NCBI GenBank assembly: GCA_020430675.1
Contig: JAGQJJ010000245.1
Coordinates: 1-6,366, forward strand
Direction of reading: 5' to 3'
Source of the DNA: Myxococcales bacterium
GTDB taxonomy: Bacteria; Myxococcota; Bradymonadia; UBA7976; UBA1532
DNA: 6,366 nucleotides
Shown here: positions 1 through 6,366 of the stretch, in pieces
How positions within the stretch are numbered: the first letter of the stretch is position 1
How the letters are laid out: the number at the start of each line of letters is the position of its first letter
Program-made: the position numbers and the translations under genes
The notes under the pieces: generated by a model
Databases searched by the model: none
The model's input: only the letters and a program-made list of their open reading frames with translations
Told to the model about the DNA's origin: nothing

Positions 1-309
1 TTCGATCTGAAGATGCTGGCCCACCACGGCTACGCCCTGGCCTTTGGCGCCTGCCTCGTCAGCGGCGCCGAGCCCGATGGCATCAGCCTGCGCGCCGGCG
101 GCGCGGTGCGCTGCGCCGCCGCGACGCGGCTTGATGATGTCAGCCCGGTGCCGCCGCCCGCGCTCGCCGCGCTGGCCGGCCTGGCCCGCGGCGAGAGCGA
201 GCCCCGCCTCGCGCCCGCCCATCGCCCCGCGGTGCGCCGCGCTTTCGAGCGCGTGTGGTCCGAGGTCACCGGCCGCACATTGCGCACCGCGCGCTTTCTC
301 GAAACCTGA
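1..309 (+). CDS. recO: DNA repair protein RecO, C-terminal part (5' end outside window)
   Basis: The frame is open from base 1 to the TGA at 307-309 and gives the last 102 residues of a protein whose start lies upstream. I recognise RecO, the mediator that helps load RecA onto SSB-coated single-stranded DNA in the RecFOR pathway. Three landmarks of its C-terminal half occur in order. FDLKMLAHHGY (1-11) matches the family's F-x-L-x-L-L-x-x-x-G-Y helix. Next comes the segment where the zinc knuckle sits (C18-L-V-S21, then LRAGG at 30-34 and C38). Last is a helical end with V-x-G-R-x-L-x-T-x-R-F-L (about 90-101), close to the usual G-R-x-L-x-S-x-x-F-L ending. RecO is usually about 240-250 residues, so a bit under half is visible. 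Of the four zinc-ligand cysteines in many RecO proteins only C18 and C38 remain, and the partner of C18 is S21. Identification is from motif memory, without an alignment. Confidence 0.72.
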   Translation, partial: FDLKMLAHHGYALAFGACLVSGAEPDGISLRAGGAVRCAAATRLDDVSPVPPPALAALAGLARGESEPRLAPAHRPAVRRAFERVWSEVTGRTLRTARFLET

Positions 310-324
310 CCGATCCGTTATGCT
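295..324 (+). promoter_or_regulatory. Possible sigma-70-like promoter of the cyclophilin gene
   Basis: TATGCT at 319-324 resembles a -10 box (4 of 6 to TATAAT). The matching -35 position at 295-300 (TTTCTC, 18-base spacer) is poor and overlaps the end of recO. A start near 331 would leave a leader of about 32 bases holding the Shine-Dalgarno. Transcription by read-through from recO is equally possible. Confidence 0.22.
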
Positions 325-350
325 GCCGCCACGCTGACCGGTCCCCCCAC

Positions 351-356
351 AGGAGG
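351..356 (+). promoter_or_regulatory. Strong ribosome binding site that fixes the cyclophilin start
   Basis: AGGAGG lies six bases before the ATG at 363. It settles the start against an in-frame ATG at 255, which would lie inside recO and bury the signal peptide behind 36 arginine- and histidine-rich residues. Confidence 0.85.
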
Positions 357-362
357 CGCCTG

Positions 363-1007
363 ATGTTCCGCACCCTCGCCCGCTTCTTCGGCCCGCTCGT
401 CGCCCTGGCCCTGCTCGCCACGCCGGCATTTGCCGCGCCCAAGCTTGAGCAGGCCGACCTGCAGGCGGCGCTGAAGGGCGTCACCGGCGACGGCGACGAT
501 CTGCTCGCCACCTTCACCACCAACCTCGGGGTGGTGAACTGCCGCCTCTTCTACAAGCGCGCTCCGATGACCGTCGCCAACTTCGCCGGCCTCGCCACCG
601 GCAACAAGGAGTACACCGACGCCGAGGGCAAGCCGAAGAAGAGCAAGTTCTTCGATGGCCTCATCTTTCACCGCGTCATCCCCAACTTCATGATCCAGGG
701 CGGCGACCCGACCGGCACCGGCCGCGGCGGGCCCGGCTACACGATCAAAGATGAGTTCCACCCCGAGCTGAAGCACGACCGCGGCGGCCTGCTCAGCATG
801 GCCAACCGCGGCCCCGACACCGGCGGCAGCCAGTTCTTCCTGACCGAGAAGGCCACGCCCTGGCTCGACGGCAAGCACGCCATCTTCGGCGAGTGCAAGG
901 ACGTCGAGACGGTCAAGAAGATCGCCCGCGTGCCGGTGGAAGCGGGCAACCGGCCGCGCGAGAAGGTCACCATCGAGTCGCTCGTGCTCTCGTGGGGCAA
1001 GTACTGA
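363..1007 (+). CDS. Exported cyclophilin-type peptidyl-prolyl cis-trans isomerase
   Basis: A 214-residue cyclophilin that speeds proline cis-trans isomerisation during protein folding. Residues 1-24 form a signal peptide (arginines at 3 and 7, hydrophobic PLVALALLATP core, likely signal peptidase I cleavage after AFA24), so it should act in the periplasm or outside. There is no lipobox cysteine. The fold spans about 48-212. All the classic active-site residues are present: FHRVIPNFMIQGGD (102-115) gives R104, F109, M110 and Q112; SMANRGPDTGGSQFF (145-159) gives F159; and WLDGKH (167-172) gives W167, L168 and H172. Residues 81-97 are the lysine-rich insertion common in bacterial cyclophilins before the FFDG strand. 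The mature protein has only two cysteines, C60 and C178 (FGEC), which could pair in an oxidising compartment. It follows recO by 53 bases. PpiA is the E. coli periplasmic counterpart, but I cannot claim orthology. Confidence 0.95.
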   Translation: MFRTLARFFGPLVALALLATPAFAAPKLEQADLQAALKGVTGDGDDLLATFTTNLGVVNCRLFYKRAPMTVANFAGLATGNKEYTDAEGKPKKSKFFDGLIFHRVIPNFMIQGGDPTGTGRGGPGYTIKDEFHPELKHDRGGLLSMANRGPDTGGSQFFLTEKATPWLDGKHAIFGECKDVETVKKIARVPVEAGNRPREKVTIESLVLSWGKY

Positions 1008-1044
1008 TCGGCGCGCGGCGCCGTTGACGCTCGATGGACTTGCG

Positions 1045-1054
1045 CACCGCGGTG
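1045..1054. repeat. Perfect 10-bp palindrome CACCGCGGTG, possible operator half
   Basis: CACCGCGGTG is self-complementary and lies in the gap before the 805-codon gene. The same half-site returns at 1079-1091 in the opposite arrangement, 35 bases further on (centre to centre). This may be a protein-binding site or a by-product of high G+C. No regulator is identified. Confidence 0.35.
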
Positions 1055-1078
1055 ATCGGCGCGTTCCCGGCTGACATC

Positions 1079-1091
1079 GCGGTGTCACCGC
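1079..1091. repeat. 13-base inverted repeat GCGGTG-T-CACCGC, possible operator
   Basis: Two 6-bp arms around a single T, built from the same CACCGC/GCGGTG half-site as the palindrome at 1045-1054. It ends five bases before the candidate -35 box at 1097, a usual place for an operator or activator site of the gene starting at 1136. As RNA the one-base loop cannot close, and no T tract follows, so it is not a terminator. Confidence 0.38.
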
Positions 1092-1096
1092 CCAAG

Positions 1097-1126
1097 TTGC
1101 CGGCCGGGCGCGGCCCGGCGTAGCAT
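1097..1126 (+). promoter_or_regulatory. Candidate promoter with very short or no leader
   Basis: TTGCCG (1097-1102, 4 of 6 to TTGACA) and TAGCAT (1121-1126, 4 of 6 to TATAAT) are 18 bases apart. The expected transcription start is about 1132-1134, only two to four bases before the ATG at 1136. This agrees with the absence of any Shine-Dalgarno there. The boxes are imperfect. Confidence 0.38.
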
Positions 1127-1135
1127 GCCCTGGCC

Positions 1136-3553
1136 ATGGCCACCGCCCTCGCCACCGAGCCCCGCCCCGCGGAGTCGCCGCGCAGCGTCTTTCACCGCGC
1201 CCTGCGCAAGCGGCGCGATGCGGTCGTGGCCCGCTTCGAGACCCGCGACGAGACGCCCCGGCTCGCCGGGCTCGTCTTCGACCTGCTGATCCACGTCGCG
1301 CTCAACCCCGACACGGACGTCGACGCCACCCTGCTGGCCTCGTTTGCGCGGCGCCATCGCCTGGGCAGCGACCGACCCGCTTTGCCCACCGCCGAACGCG
1401 TGATGCCGTTGCTCGACGCGCTCGCGGAGCCGGCCGAGCCCGGCGTCATCGACGCGGTCAATTACCTGTTCAGCCGCGGCTTTGCCGAGAAGCTCAGCCC
1501 GCTCAGCCCGGGCGATCGCCACGCCTTCACCCTGCGCGTCGTCGGGCTGCTGCCCGGCGTCGAGCGCTTCGGGCCGTTTGCGATCACCTACTTCCTCGAC
1601 GATGTCTGCCCGGAAGAGGACGCCCTGCGCTTCTGGCAGGCTTATGTCGAGCGCGTCGCCGCCGAGGTCAGCCGCCGCACGCAGGTCACCGACGACGCCG
1701 CCTCGCCCTGGCTGCTCGGGCAACTGCTGGCCCTCGACGCCACCGGCCTCAGCGCCGGCCGCGGCCGCGCCTGGGTGGTGCTCAAGCGCCACGTCACCCG
1801 CATCCTGCTCGCCGAGCGCTATCGCTGGCGCTTCATCCGCGCGCTGGCCGAGGGCTGCAACGACCCGCACATGCTGCATTACGTGTGCAGCTCGCCGGCC
1901 ATGGTCGAGGACGCCGAGGTGCTGCACGTCTTTTTGACGCGCGGCGACAGCCGGCTCGTCTCGTGCGCCTTGTTTGCGTTGCAGATGCACGGCGACCAGG
2001 AGGCCATCGTCGGCCGCGTGCTCGAATACTTGCGCTCGCGGCCGCTGCCCGAGATCGGCGAGCGGCTGGTCGAGATCTACGCCCAGGCGCACCTGCCCGA
2101 GCGGCCGAGCGCCAATCTGCGCCAACTGGTCGGCGGCCTGCGCGCCCTGGCCCGCGAGCGGGCCCGCGAGGGCACCGCCGAGAGTCTGGTTCAGGCCATT
2201 CGCGCCGACGCGCGCGCGCTGCGGCAGACGCTGCTGCTCGCCGATCTGGCCCACGACGCGGCCCTGGTGGCGACGCTGCCCGGCCGGCGCCTGCTCGAAC
2301 GGGTGGTGCACACCTTCTATCAGACGTTCACGCCCTCGGGCGTCGAGCACCCGCTCAACGACGGGGTCTTTGCCCGCGGCGTGCGCCGGGCCCTCGGCGC
2401 GCTGATCGGCGCCGACGCGCCCCGCGTGCGCGACCGCCTTGAGACCTTCGGCCTCGAACTGGCCGAGCACGCCGCCCGCTGGGCGGGCGACAAGGCCTCG
2501 GCGGCCGCGCGGCAGCAATTGTTGGCGCGCTTCTGCGAGGTCTACGCCGCCCAGGTCAGCGCGGTGTGCCGCACGCTCTACGCCCGCGTCGACACCCGCG
2601 ACGCCGGCCGGCTGCTCTACCAGAGCCTGATCCGCGTCTACCTGGAGCACCGCGACGTCACCGATGGCCTCGCCGCGTTTGGCGCCATCGAGCAGATGCT
2701 GCCCACGCTCGCGCCCGAGCTGTTGCGCCAGCCCCTCGACCAGCTGGAGATGGGCGCCATCATCGACGCCGCCCATACCATCGCCGAGATCGAGCGCGAG
2801 ACCGGCGCGGGCGAAGCCGACCTGCACGACGACGCGCACGGCCGCATCGAAGAGGCGCCGATCGGCCTCAGCCCGCTGCTGGTCAACCGCCCCGACCGCG
2901 AGCGCCCGCTGGTGGCGCCGGTGCGCGTGCTGCGGCGGCGCCCGGGCGTGGCGCGCTCGGTGCTCGGCGCCTATCTGGGCCTCGATCTGCTGCGCGACCT
3001 GAAGGACCGCGCCCTCGCCGCGCTGGGCCTGCGCTGGCAGGGCGAGATTCGCCTGACCGACCGCGAGGTCATCATCACCACGGTGCGCAGCCTGGGCGGG
3101 CGCGTCATCGACCGCACCGGCGACAGCCACGCGCTCGAAGATCTGCGCGCCGTTCAGGTTCGCCAGCGCATGCGGCTGTTCTACGTGGTGCTCGGTCTGC
3201 TTGGCATGGTCACCGCTGGCGTGCTCGGCGGGCACCTGTTTTTTGTCGGCCTGCGCGCCGGCGACCTGATGACCGGCCTCATCGGTGGGGCCTTCCTGCT
3301 CTTCGGCGTGCTCTTCGACGCGGCGATGACCCGCATCGCGCAGGCCAACCGGCGCCAGGTGGTGCTCGAGATCGCCACCGCCAGCCGCCCGCGCAACACG
3401 GTGCTGCTCATCGACATCGAGCGCGGCGCCGAGGTGCTCGACGCTTTCATGGCCAACGACGCCGAGCGCCGCGAGCTGGCCTTGCTGGAGCGCTGGTCCG
3501 AGACCGACGTCGACTGGGAACCGCTCGAAGAAGTGGCCTCGCAGATCGATTGA
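1136..3553 (+). CDS. Large unknown protein with C-terminal membrane hairpin inside a PH-like domain
   Basis: An 805-residue protein whose family I do not recognise. Residues 1 to about 560 are mostly alpha-helical, without signal peptide. The stretch about 225-320 (for example RLVSCALFALQMHGDQEAI) reads like HEAT/ARM-type helical repeats, weakly. Residues 560-635 are linker-like, with a basic patch (VLRRRPG, 598-604). Residues 636-675 look like beta strands (GEIRLTDREVIITT), followed by two membrane helices at about 681-705 and 713-733 joined by a short LRAGD loop. Residues 740-772 return to strands (VVLEIA, TVLLIDI) and then a helix (GAEVLDAFMA). Basic residues flank both outer ends of the hairpin (RQRMR before, RIAQANRRQ after), so both flanks and the large N-terminal part should be cytoplasmic. 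The strand-hairpin-strand-helix order suggests a bacterial PH-like domain split by the hairpin (inference). The start at 1136 is the first in-frame ATG and lacks a Shine-Dalgarno. The tail is acidic. Confidence 0.85.
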   Translation: MATALATEPRPAESPRSVFHRALRKRRDAVVARFETRDETPRLAGLVFDLLIHVALNPDTDVDATLLASFARRHRLGSDRPALPTAERVMPLLDALAEPAEPGVIDAVNYLFSRGFAEKLSPLSPGDRHAFTLRVVGLLPGVERFGPFAITYFLDDVCPEEDALRFWQAYVERVAAEVSRRTQVTDDAASPWLLGQLLALDATGLSAGRGRAWVVLKRHVTRILLAERYRWRFIRALAEGCNDPHMLHYVCSSPAMVEDAEVLHVFLTRGDSRLVSCALFALQMHGDQEAIVGRVLEYLRSRPLPEIGERLVEIYAQAHLPERPSANLRQLVGGLRALARERAREGTAESLVQAIRADARALRQTLLLADLAHDAALVATLPGRRLLERVVHTFYQTFTPSGVEHPLNDGVFARGVRRALGALIGADAPRVRDRLETFGLELAEHAARWAGDKASAAARQQLLARFCEVYAAQVSAVCRTLYARVDTRDAGRLLYQSLIRVYLEHRDVTDGLAAFGAIEQMLPTLAPELLRQPLDQLEMGAIIDAAHTIAEIERETGAGEADLHDDAHGRIEEAPIGLSPLLVNRPDRERPLVAPVRVLRRRPGVARSVLGAYLGLDLLRDLKDRALAALGLRWQGEIRLTDREVIITTVRSLGGRVIDRTGDSHALEDLRAVQVRQRMRLFYVVLGLLGMVTAGVLGGHLFFVGLRAGDLMTGLIGGAFLLFGVLFDAAMTRIAQANRRQVVLEIATASRPRNTVLLIDIERGAEVLDAFMANDAERRELALLERWSETDVDWEPLEEVASQID

Positions 3554-3570
3554 GCCCGCGCGCACCGCTG

Positions 3571-4497
<927 letters not shown>

Positions 4498-4503
4498 GCG
4501 CAT

Positions 4504-4508
4504 CCTCC
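4504..4508 (-). promoter_or_regulatory. Ribosome binding site choosing the second of two Met codons
   Basis: On the minus strand GGAGG is immediately followed by ATG (4503) and, six bases after its end, by a second in-frame ATG (4497). Normal spacing favours the second one. Confidence 0.7.
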
Positions 4509-4583
4509 GTTGCTTGGGGTCACAGGATCTCTATCGGCACGGTCGGCGGATCGTTGCGCAGAAACTCGAAAAAACTGGCAGCA
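4509..4583. other. Divergent intergenic region between regulator and NrdG-like gene
   Basis: This gap must hold start signals for both divergent genes. It is less GC-rich than its surroundings and has an A-run at 4569-4574. I find no sigma-54 site: no GG-N10-GC pair with TGGC and TTGC context occurs on either strand (the TTGC at 4554-4557 has no GG at the needed distance). The best sigma-70-like pair on the + strand is TTGCTT (4510-4515) and TATCGG (4532-4537) with a 16-base spacer, which is weak. Nothing convincing appears on the minus strand. Confidence 0.4.
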
Positions 4584-5234
4584 ATGACCGATAACCCACT
4601 GAAACCAAACGCGCTGAAGAACGCGGATTGTCAGCAATTGCGCCTGGCGGGGCTGGCGCCTTCCTCGCGGGTCAACGGTCCGGGGTTGCGGGTCGTGGTC
4701 TGGGTGCAGGGCTGCGATCTGGCGTGTCCGGGGTGTTTCAACCCGGGTACGCATGGCGCGGACGGGCCGGCCGAGTCGATTGAGTCGGTGGCCGCGCGCG
4801 TGCTTGCGGCGCGCACGGCGGCGCATCGCGGGGTGACGTTCTCGGGCGGCGAGCCCTTTCAGCAGGCCGCCGCGCTCGCTGCGCTGCTCGACGCGGTGCG
4901 CGCCGGGTGGCCCGAGGCCGACGCCATGGCGTTTTCGGGCTATGCGTTCGAGGCGTTGCGCGGACCGACCGCGCCGGCGGGCGCCTCGGCGCTGCGGGCG
5001 CGCCTCGATTGGCTGGTCGATGGCCGCTACGACGCGCGTCGACCCGGCCGGCGCGTCTGGCGCGCGTCGCGCAATCAGCGCTTGTGGTGTCTGGGCCGCC
5101 CGCTGCCGGCGGGCGCGTTGGCGGGCGCGCCCGGCCAGGTGGCCGAGCTGACCATCGGCGACGAAGGCGCGGTGCTGCTCAGCGGTTTCCCCGATGCCGG
5201 GCTGCGCCGGCTGGTGGGTGAGCTGGCACGATAA
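4584..5234 (+). CDS. NrdG-like radical SAM / 4Fe-4S single-cluster activating protein
   Basis: A 216-residue member of the NrdG-like branch of radical SAM proteins, which use a 4Fe-4S cluster and S-adenosylmethionine to make a radical, classically a glycyl radical on anaerobic ribonucleotide reductase NrdD. VWVQGC44DLAC48PGC51FNPGTH holds the CxxxCxxC cluster motif in its NrdG-type setting. FSGGEPFQQ (86-94) is the SAM-contacting GGEP motif. FSGYAFE (117-123), DWLVDGRYD (142-150) and SRNQRLW (162-168) match later NrdG landmarks (YTGY-, DVLVDG-, SSNQR-like). The end (DEGAVLLSGFP, 193-203) resembles a strand pair seen in orphan 4Fe-4S single-cluster relatives. No nrdD or other glycyl radical enzyme is in view, so I do not assign nrdG. 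The ATG at 4584 lacks a clear Shine-Dalgarno. An in-frame ATG at 4440 lies inside the opposite gene and adds 48 arginine- and serine-rich residues, so I reject it. The gene is divergent from the sigma-54 activator. Confidence 0.88.
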   Translation: MTDNPLKPNALKNADCQQLRLAGLAPSSRVNGPGLRVVVWVQGCDLACPGCFNPGTHGADGPAESIESVAARVLAARTAAHRGVTFSGGEPFQQAAALAALLDAVRAGWPEADAMAFSGYAFEALRGPTAPAGASALRARLDWLVDGRYDARRPGRRVWRASRNQRLWCLGRPLPAGALAGAPGQVAELTIGDEGAVLLSGFPDAGLRRLVGELAR

Positions 5235-5270
5235 CGTGGCCAGCGGGGCGGCGCGGCGTGCTTATCGTGC
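5226..5270. terminator. Perfect 9-bp inverted repeat between convergent genes, possible bidirectional terminator
   Basis: GCACGATAA (5226-5234) and TTATCGTGC (5262-5270) are exact reverse complements around 27 GC-rich bases. The left arm contains the TAA stop of the NrdG-like gene, and the right arm ends nine bases before the stop of the beta-helix gene. The position suits a shared terminator or 3'-end stabiliser for both transcripts. The long loop and missing T tract are unlike a standard intrinsic terminator, so a protein-binding dyad is the alternative. Confidence 0.42.
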
Positions 5271-5278
5271 GAATTGCG

Positions 5279-6366
5279 TCAGCGGCAGCCGCCGCGATCG
5301 CCCGCGCCGTTCTCCGCATAGGCGTTGGGCTCGGGCTCGCTGAAGGCATCGCAGGCGGCTTCGACGCCGTAGCGGCCGTTGCCGGCGAAGCGCGCGCCGC
5401 TGGCCGTCGCCTGTGCGCCCGGCTCGACCGACAATCCGTTGCCCACGTTTGAGATGTAGGCCCCGCCGATTACGGTGAGCTGGGCGCCGGCCGCCGCCGC
5501 CGCGCCGTGCCCGGGGCCGACGCTCAGGTTGAGGCGGTTCTCGGCGCCGGTGCAGTCGTCGAGGGTGGCCTCGCCGCCGAGGAAGAAGAAGCCGGCGCCG
5601 CCGTTGCTGCGGGCTTCGGTGCGCTCGACGATGATCGGCTGCGGCGCGTCGAGCGCGACCAGGCCCGGCTCGGTGTTTTCGGCGAGCACCGCGTCGCGCA
5701 CGACGGCGACCGCCTGCTCGACCAGCACGCCGGCGCCGCCGTTGCCGCGCACCTCAGTGCCTTGCAGCGTGGCCTGCGCCTGGAAGATGTGCACCCCCTC
5801 GGCCAGCCCCGCTTCGCCAGCGACGGTGCCTTCGACGCGCATCGCGCCCAGCGTGATCGCGCCGCTGTCGCCGAAGATCGCCACCCCGCTCGTCGCGCAG
5901 TCGGCGATGACCCCGCTGCCCAGGGTGACGTCGCCGGCGGCGTCGGTGATCTGCACGCCCACATTGCCCGCGCGCCGAATTTCGAGCCCGTCGAGCCGCG
6001 CGGTGGCCCGCAGCAACGACAGACCACGCTCGGTGGCGTCGAGCACTTGCAGCCCGTCGGCCTGGAGATCCGCGTCGCTGACCAGCGCGCCGATGCGCCC
6101 GGCGCCGTCGATGACCGCCTCGCGCAAGTGGAGGCGACTGCCGCGGTTGAGCGCCAATCCGGTGCTGCCGGCCCCGGTGACGCGCAGCGCGATCAACGTG
6201 GCTTCGGCCTCTTGCATCGATACGCCGTCGATGGTGGGGCGTTGGCAGGTCACGCGGTCGCCGGCGAGGGTGCCGCCGCCTTCGACGCGGATGCCGCGTT
6301 GGCCGCCGATGACCTCGACGTCGGCCACCTCGGCGGCGCCGCCCGCGATCCACAATCCGGTGGCGC
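5279..6366 (-). CDS. Right-handed parallel beta-helix repeat protein, N-terminus outside window
   Basis: The frame is open to the window edge. The 361 visible residues (counted from the codon at 6364) end at the TGA at 5279-5281. The protein is a ladder of about 14 coils, each opening with G-hydrophobic-x-hydrophobic: GIRV, GVSM, GLAL, GALV, GLSL, GVQI, GVAI, GVHI, GVLV, GLVA, GFFF, GLSV, GVEA. Coils are 22-24 residues long, the pitch of PbH1-type right-handed beta-helices (pectate lyase/polysaccharidase-like or adhesin-like surface proteins). Two coils, at 160-189 and 280-309, are 30 long, so loops bulge out there. Five cysteines occur (40, 156, 271, 338, 360). The last two bracket an acidic, asparagine-rich end (SEPEPNAYAEN) and could close it by a disulfide, which supports export. 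I see no catalytic motif and no C-terminal anchor. A signal peptide would lie beyond the window. It may be a carbohydrate-active enzyme, an adhesin or structural. Confidence 0.85.
   Translation of the reverse strand, partial: ATGLWIAGGAAEVADVEVIGGQRGIRVEGGGTLAGDRVTCQRPTIDGVSMQEAEATLIALRVTGAGSTGLALNRGSRLHLREAVIDGAGRIGALVSDADLQADGLQVLDATERGLSLLRATARLDGLEIRRAGNVGVQITDAAGDVTLGSGVIADCATSGVAIFGDSGAITLGAMRVEGTVAGEAGLAEGVHIFQAQATLQGTEVRGNGGAGVLVEQAVAVVRDAVLAENTEPGLVALDAPQPIIVERTEARSNGGAGFFFLGGEATLDDCTGAENRLNLSVGPGHGAAAAAGAQLTVIGGAYISNVGNGLSVEPGAQATASGARFAGNGRYGVEAACDAFSEPEPNAYAENGAGDRGGCR

Noticed and set aside
1009..1023. A 6-bp stem with a 3-base loop (CGGCGC-GCG-GCGCCG) right after the cyclophilin stop, as a terminator
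   Set aside because: No T tract follows, and short GC-only stems are common in DNA of this composition.
318..1088. A 256-codon minus-strand open frame opposite the cyclophilin gene
   Set aside because: The + strand encodes an unmistakable cyclophilin with signal peptide and Shine-Dalgarno. The opposite frame is low-complexity A/G/E/V sequence.
1034..1123. A 29-codon open frame (starts MDLRTAVIGAF) in the gap before the 805-codon gene
   Set aside because: No Shine-Dalgarno, no recognisable product, and its stop overlaps the candidate -10 box. An open frame of this length is expected by chance at this G+C content.
3202..3217. A sigma-54-like element, TGGCATG-N4-CCGCT, with GG-N10-GC spacing
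   Set aside because: It lies inside the first membrane helix of the 805-codon gene, pointing into that gene more than 300 bases before its end, and the -12 half is poor. Probably chance.
4554..4584. Imperfect dyad TTGC-g-CAG ... CTG-gca-GCAA ending at the NrdG-like start codon
   Set aside because: Arms are interrupted and unequal, and pairing is only 3 plus 4 bases. Too weak to call a regulatory hairpin.
6353..6355. A TTG codon as the start of the beta-helix gene
   Set aside because: The frame stays open upstream to the window edge, the coil pattern already runs through this point (ATGLW in a coil), and no signal peptide follows. The true start lies outside.

Overview
This is a GC-rich window (roughly 70% G+C by eye) with tightly packed bacterial genes. 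The mix suggests a Gram-negative with complex regulation: an exported cyclophilin, a sigma-54-type AAA+ activator, a NrdG-like radical SAM protein and a secreted beta-helix protein. Myxococcota or a related former deltaproteobacterium is my best guess. No rRNA or phylogenetic marker is complete enough to prove it.

Left part, all on the + strand. The window opens inside the C-terminal part of a gene that I read as recO (recombination mediator), with most of its zinc-knuckle cysteines missing. After 53 bases comes a complete cyclophilin-type peptidyl-prolyl isomerase with a signal peptide and an intact active site, preceded by a strong Shine-Dalgarno. After a further 128 bases comes a large 805-codon gene of unknown function. 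Its long helical cytoplasmic part ends in a two-helix membrane hairpin, and the hairpin seems to be inserted into a small beta-rich (PH-like) domain. The 128-base gap holds two dyads built from the same CACCGC half-site and a possible promoter lying almost on top of the start codon.

Right part, alternating strands. A minus-strand gene encodes a sigma-54 activator reduced to AAA+ domain plus Fis-type HTH, without a sensory N-domain, and with GGYTGA in place of GAFTGA. It meets the 805-aa gene tail to tail (17 bases between stops). It is divergent, across about 86 bases, from a + strand NrdG-like radical SAM/4Fe-4S protein. No glycyl radical enzyme partner is visible. The last gene, on the minus strand and cut by the window end, encodes a right-handed beta-helix protein of very regular 22-24 residue coils. 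Between the convergent radical SAM and beta-helix genes lies a perfect 9-bp inverted repeat that includes the radical SAM stop codon.

There is no RNA gene, mobile element or CRISPR array, and no gene-free stretch longer than 130 bases. The left part looks like ordinary chromosomal housekeeping plus one unknown gene. The most interesting items are the split-domain membrane protein and the pairing of an N-domain-less sigma-54 activator with an orphan NrdG-like protein. That these two form a functional unit is inference only.
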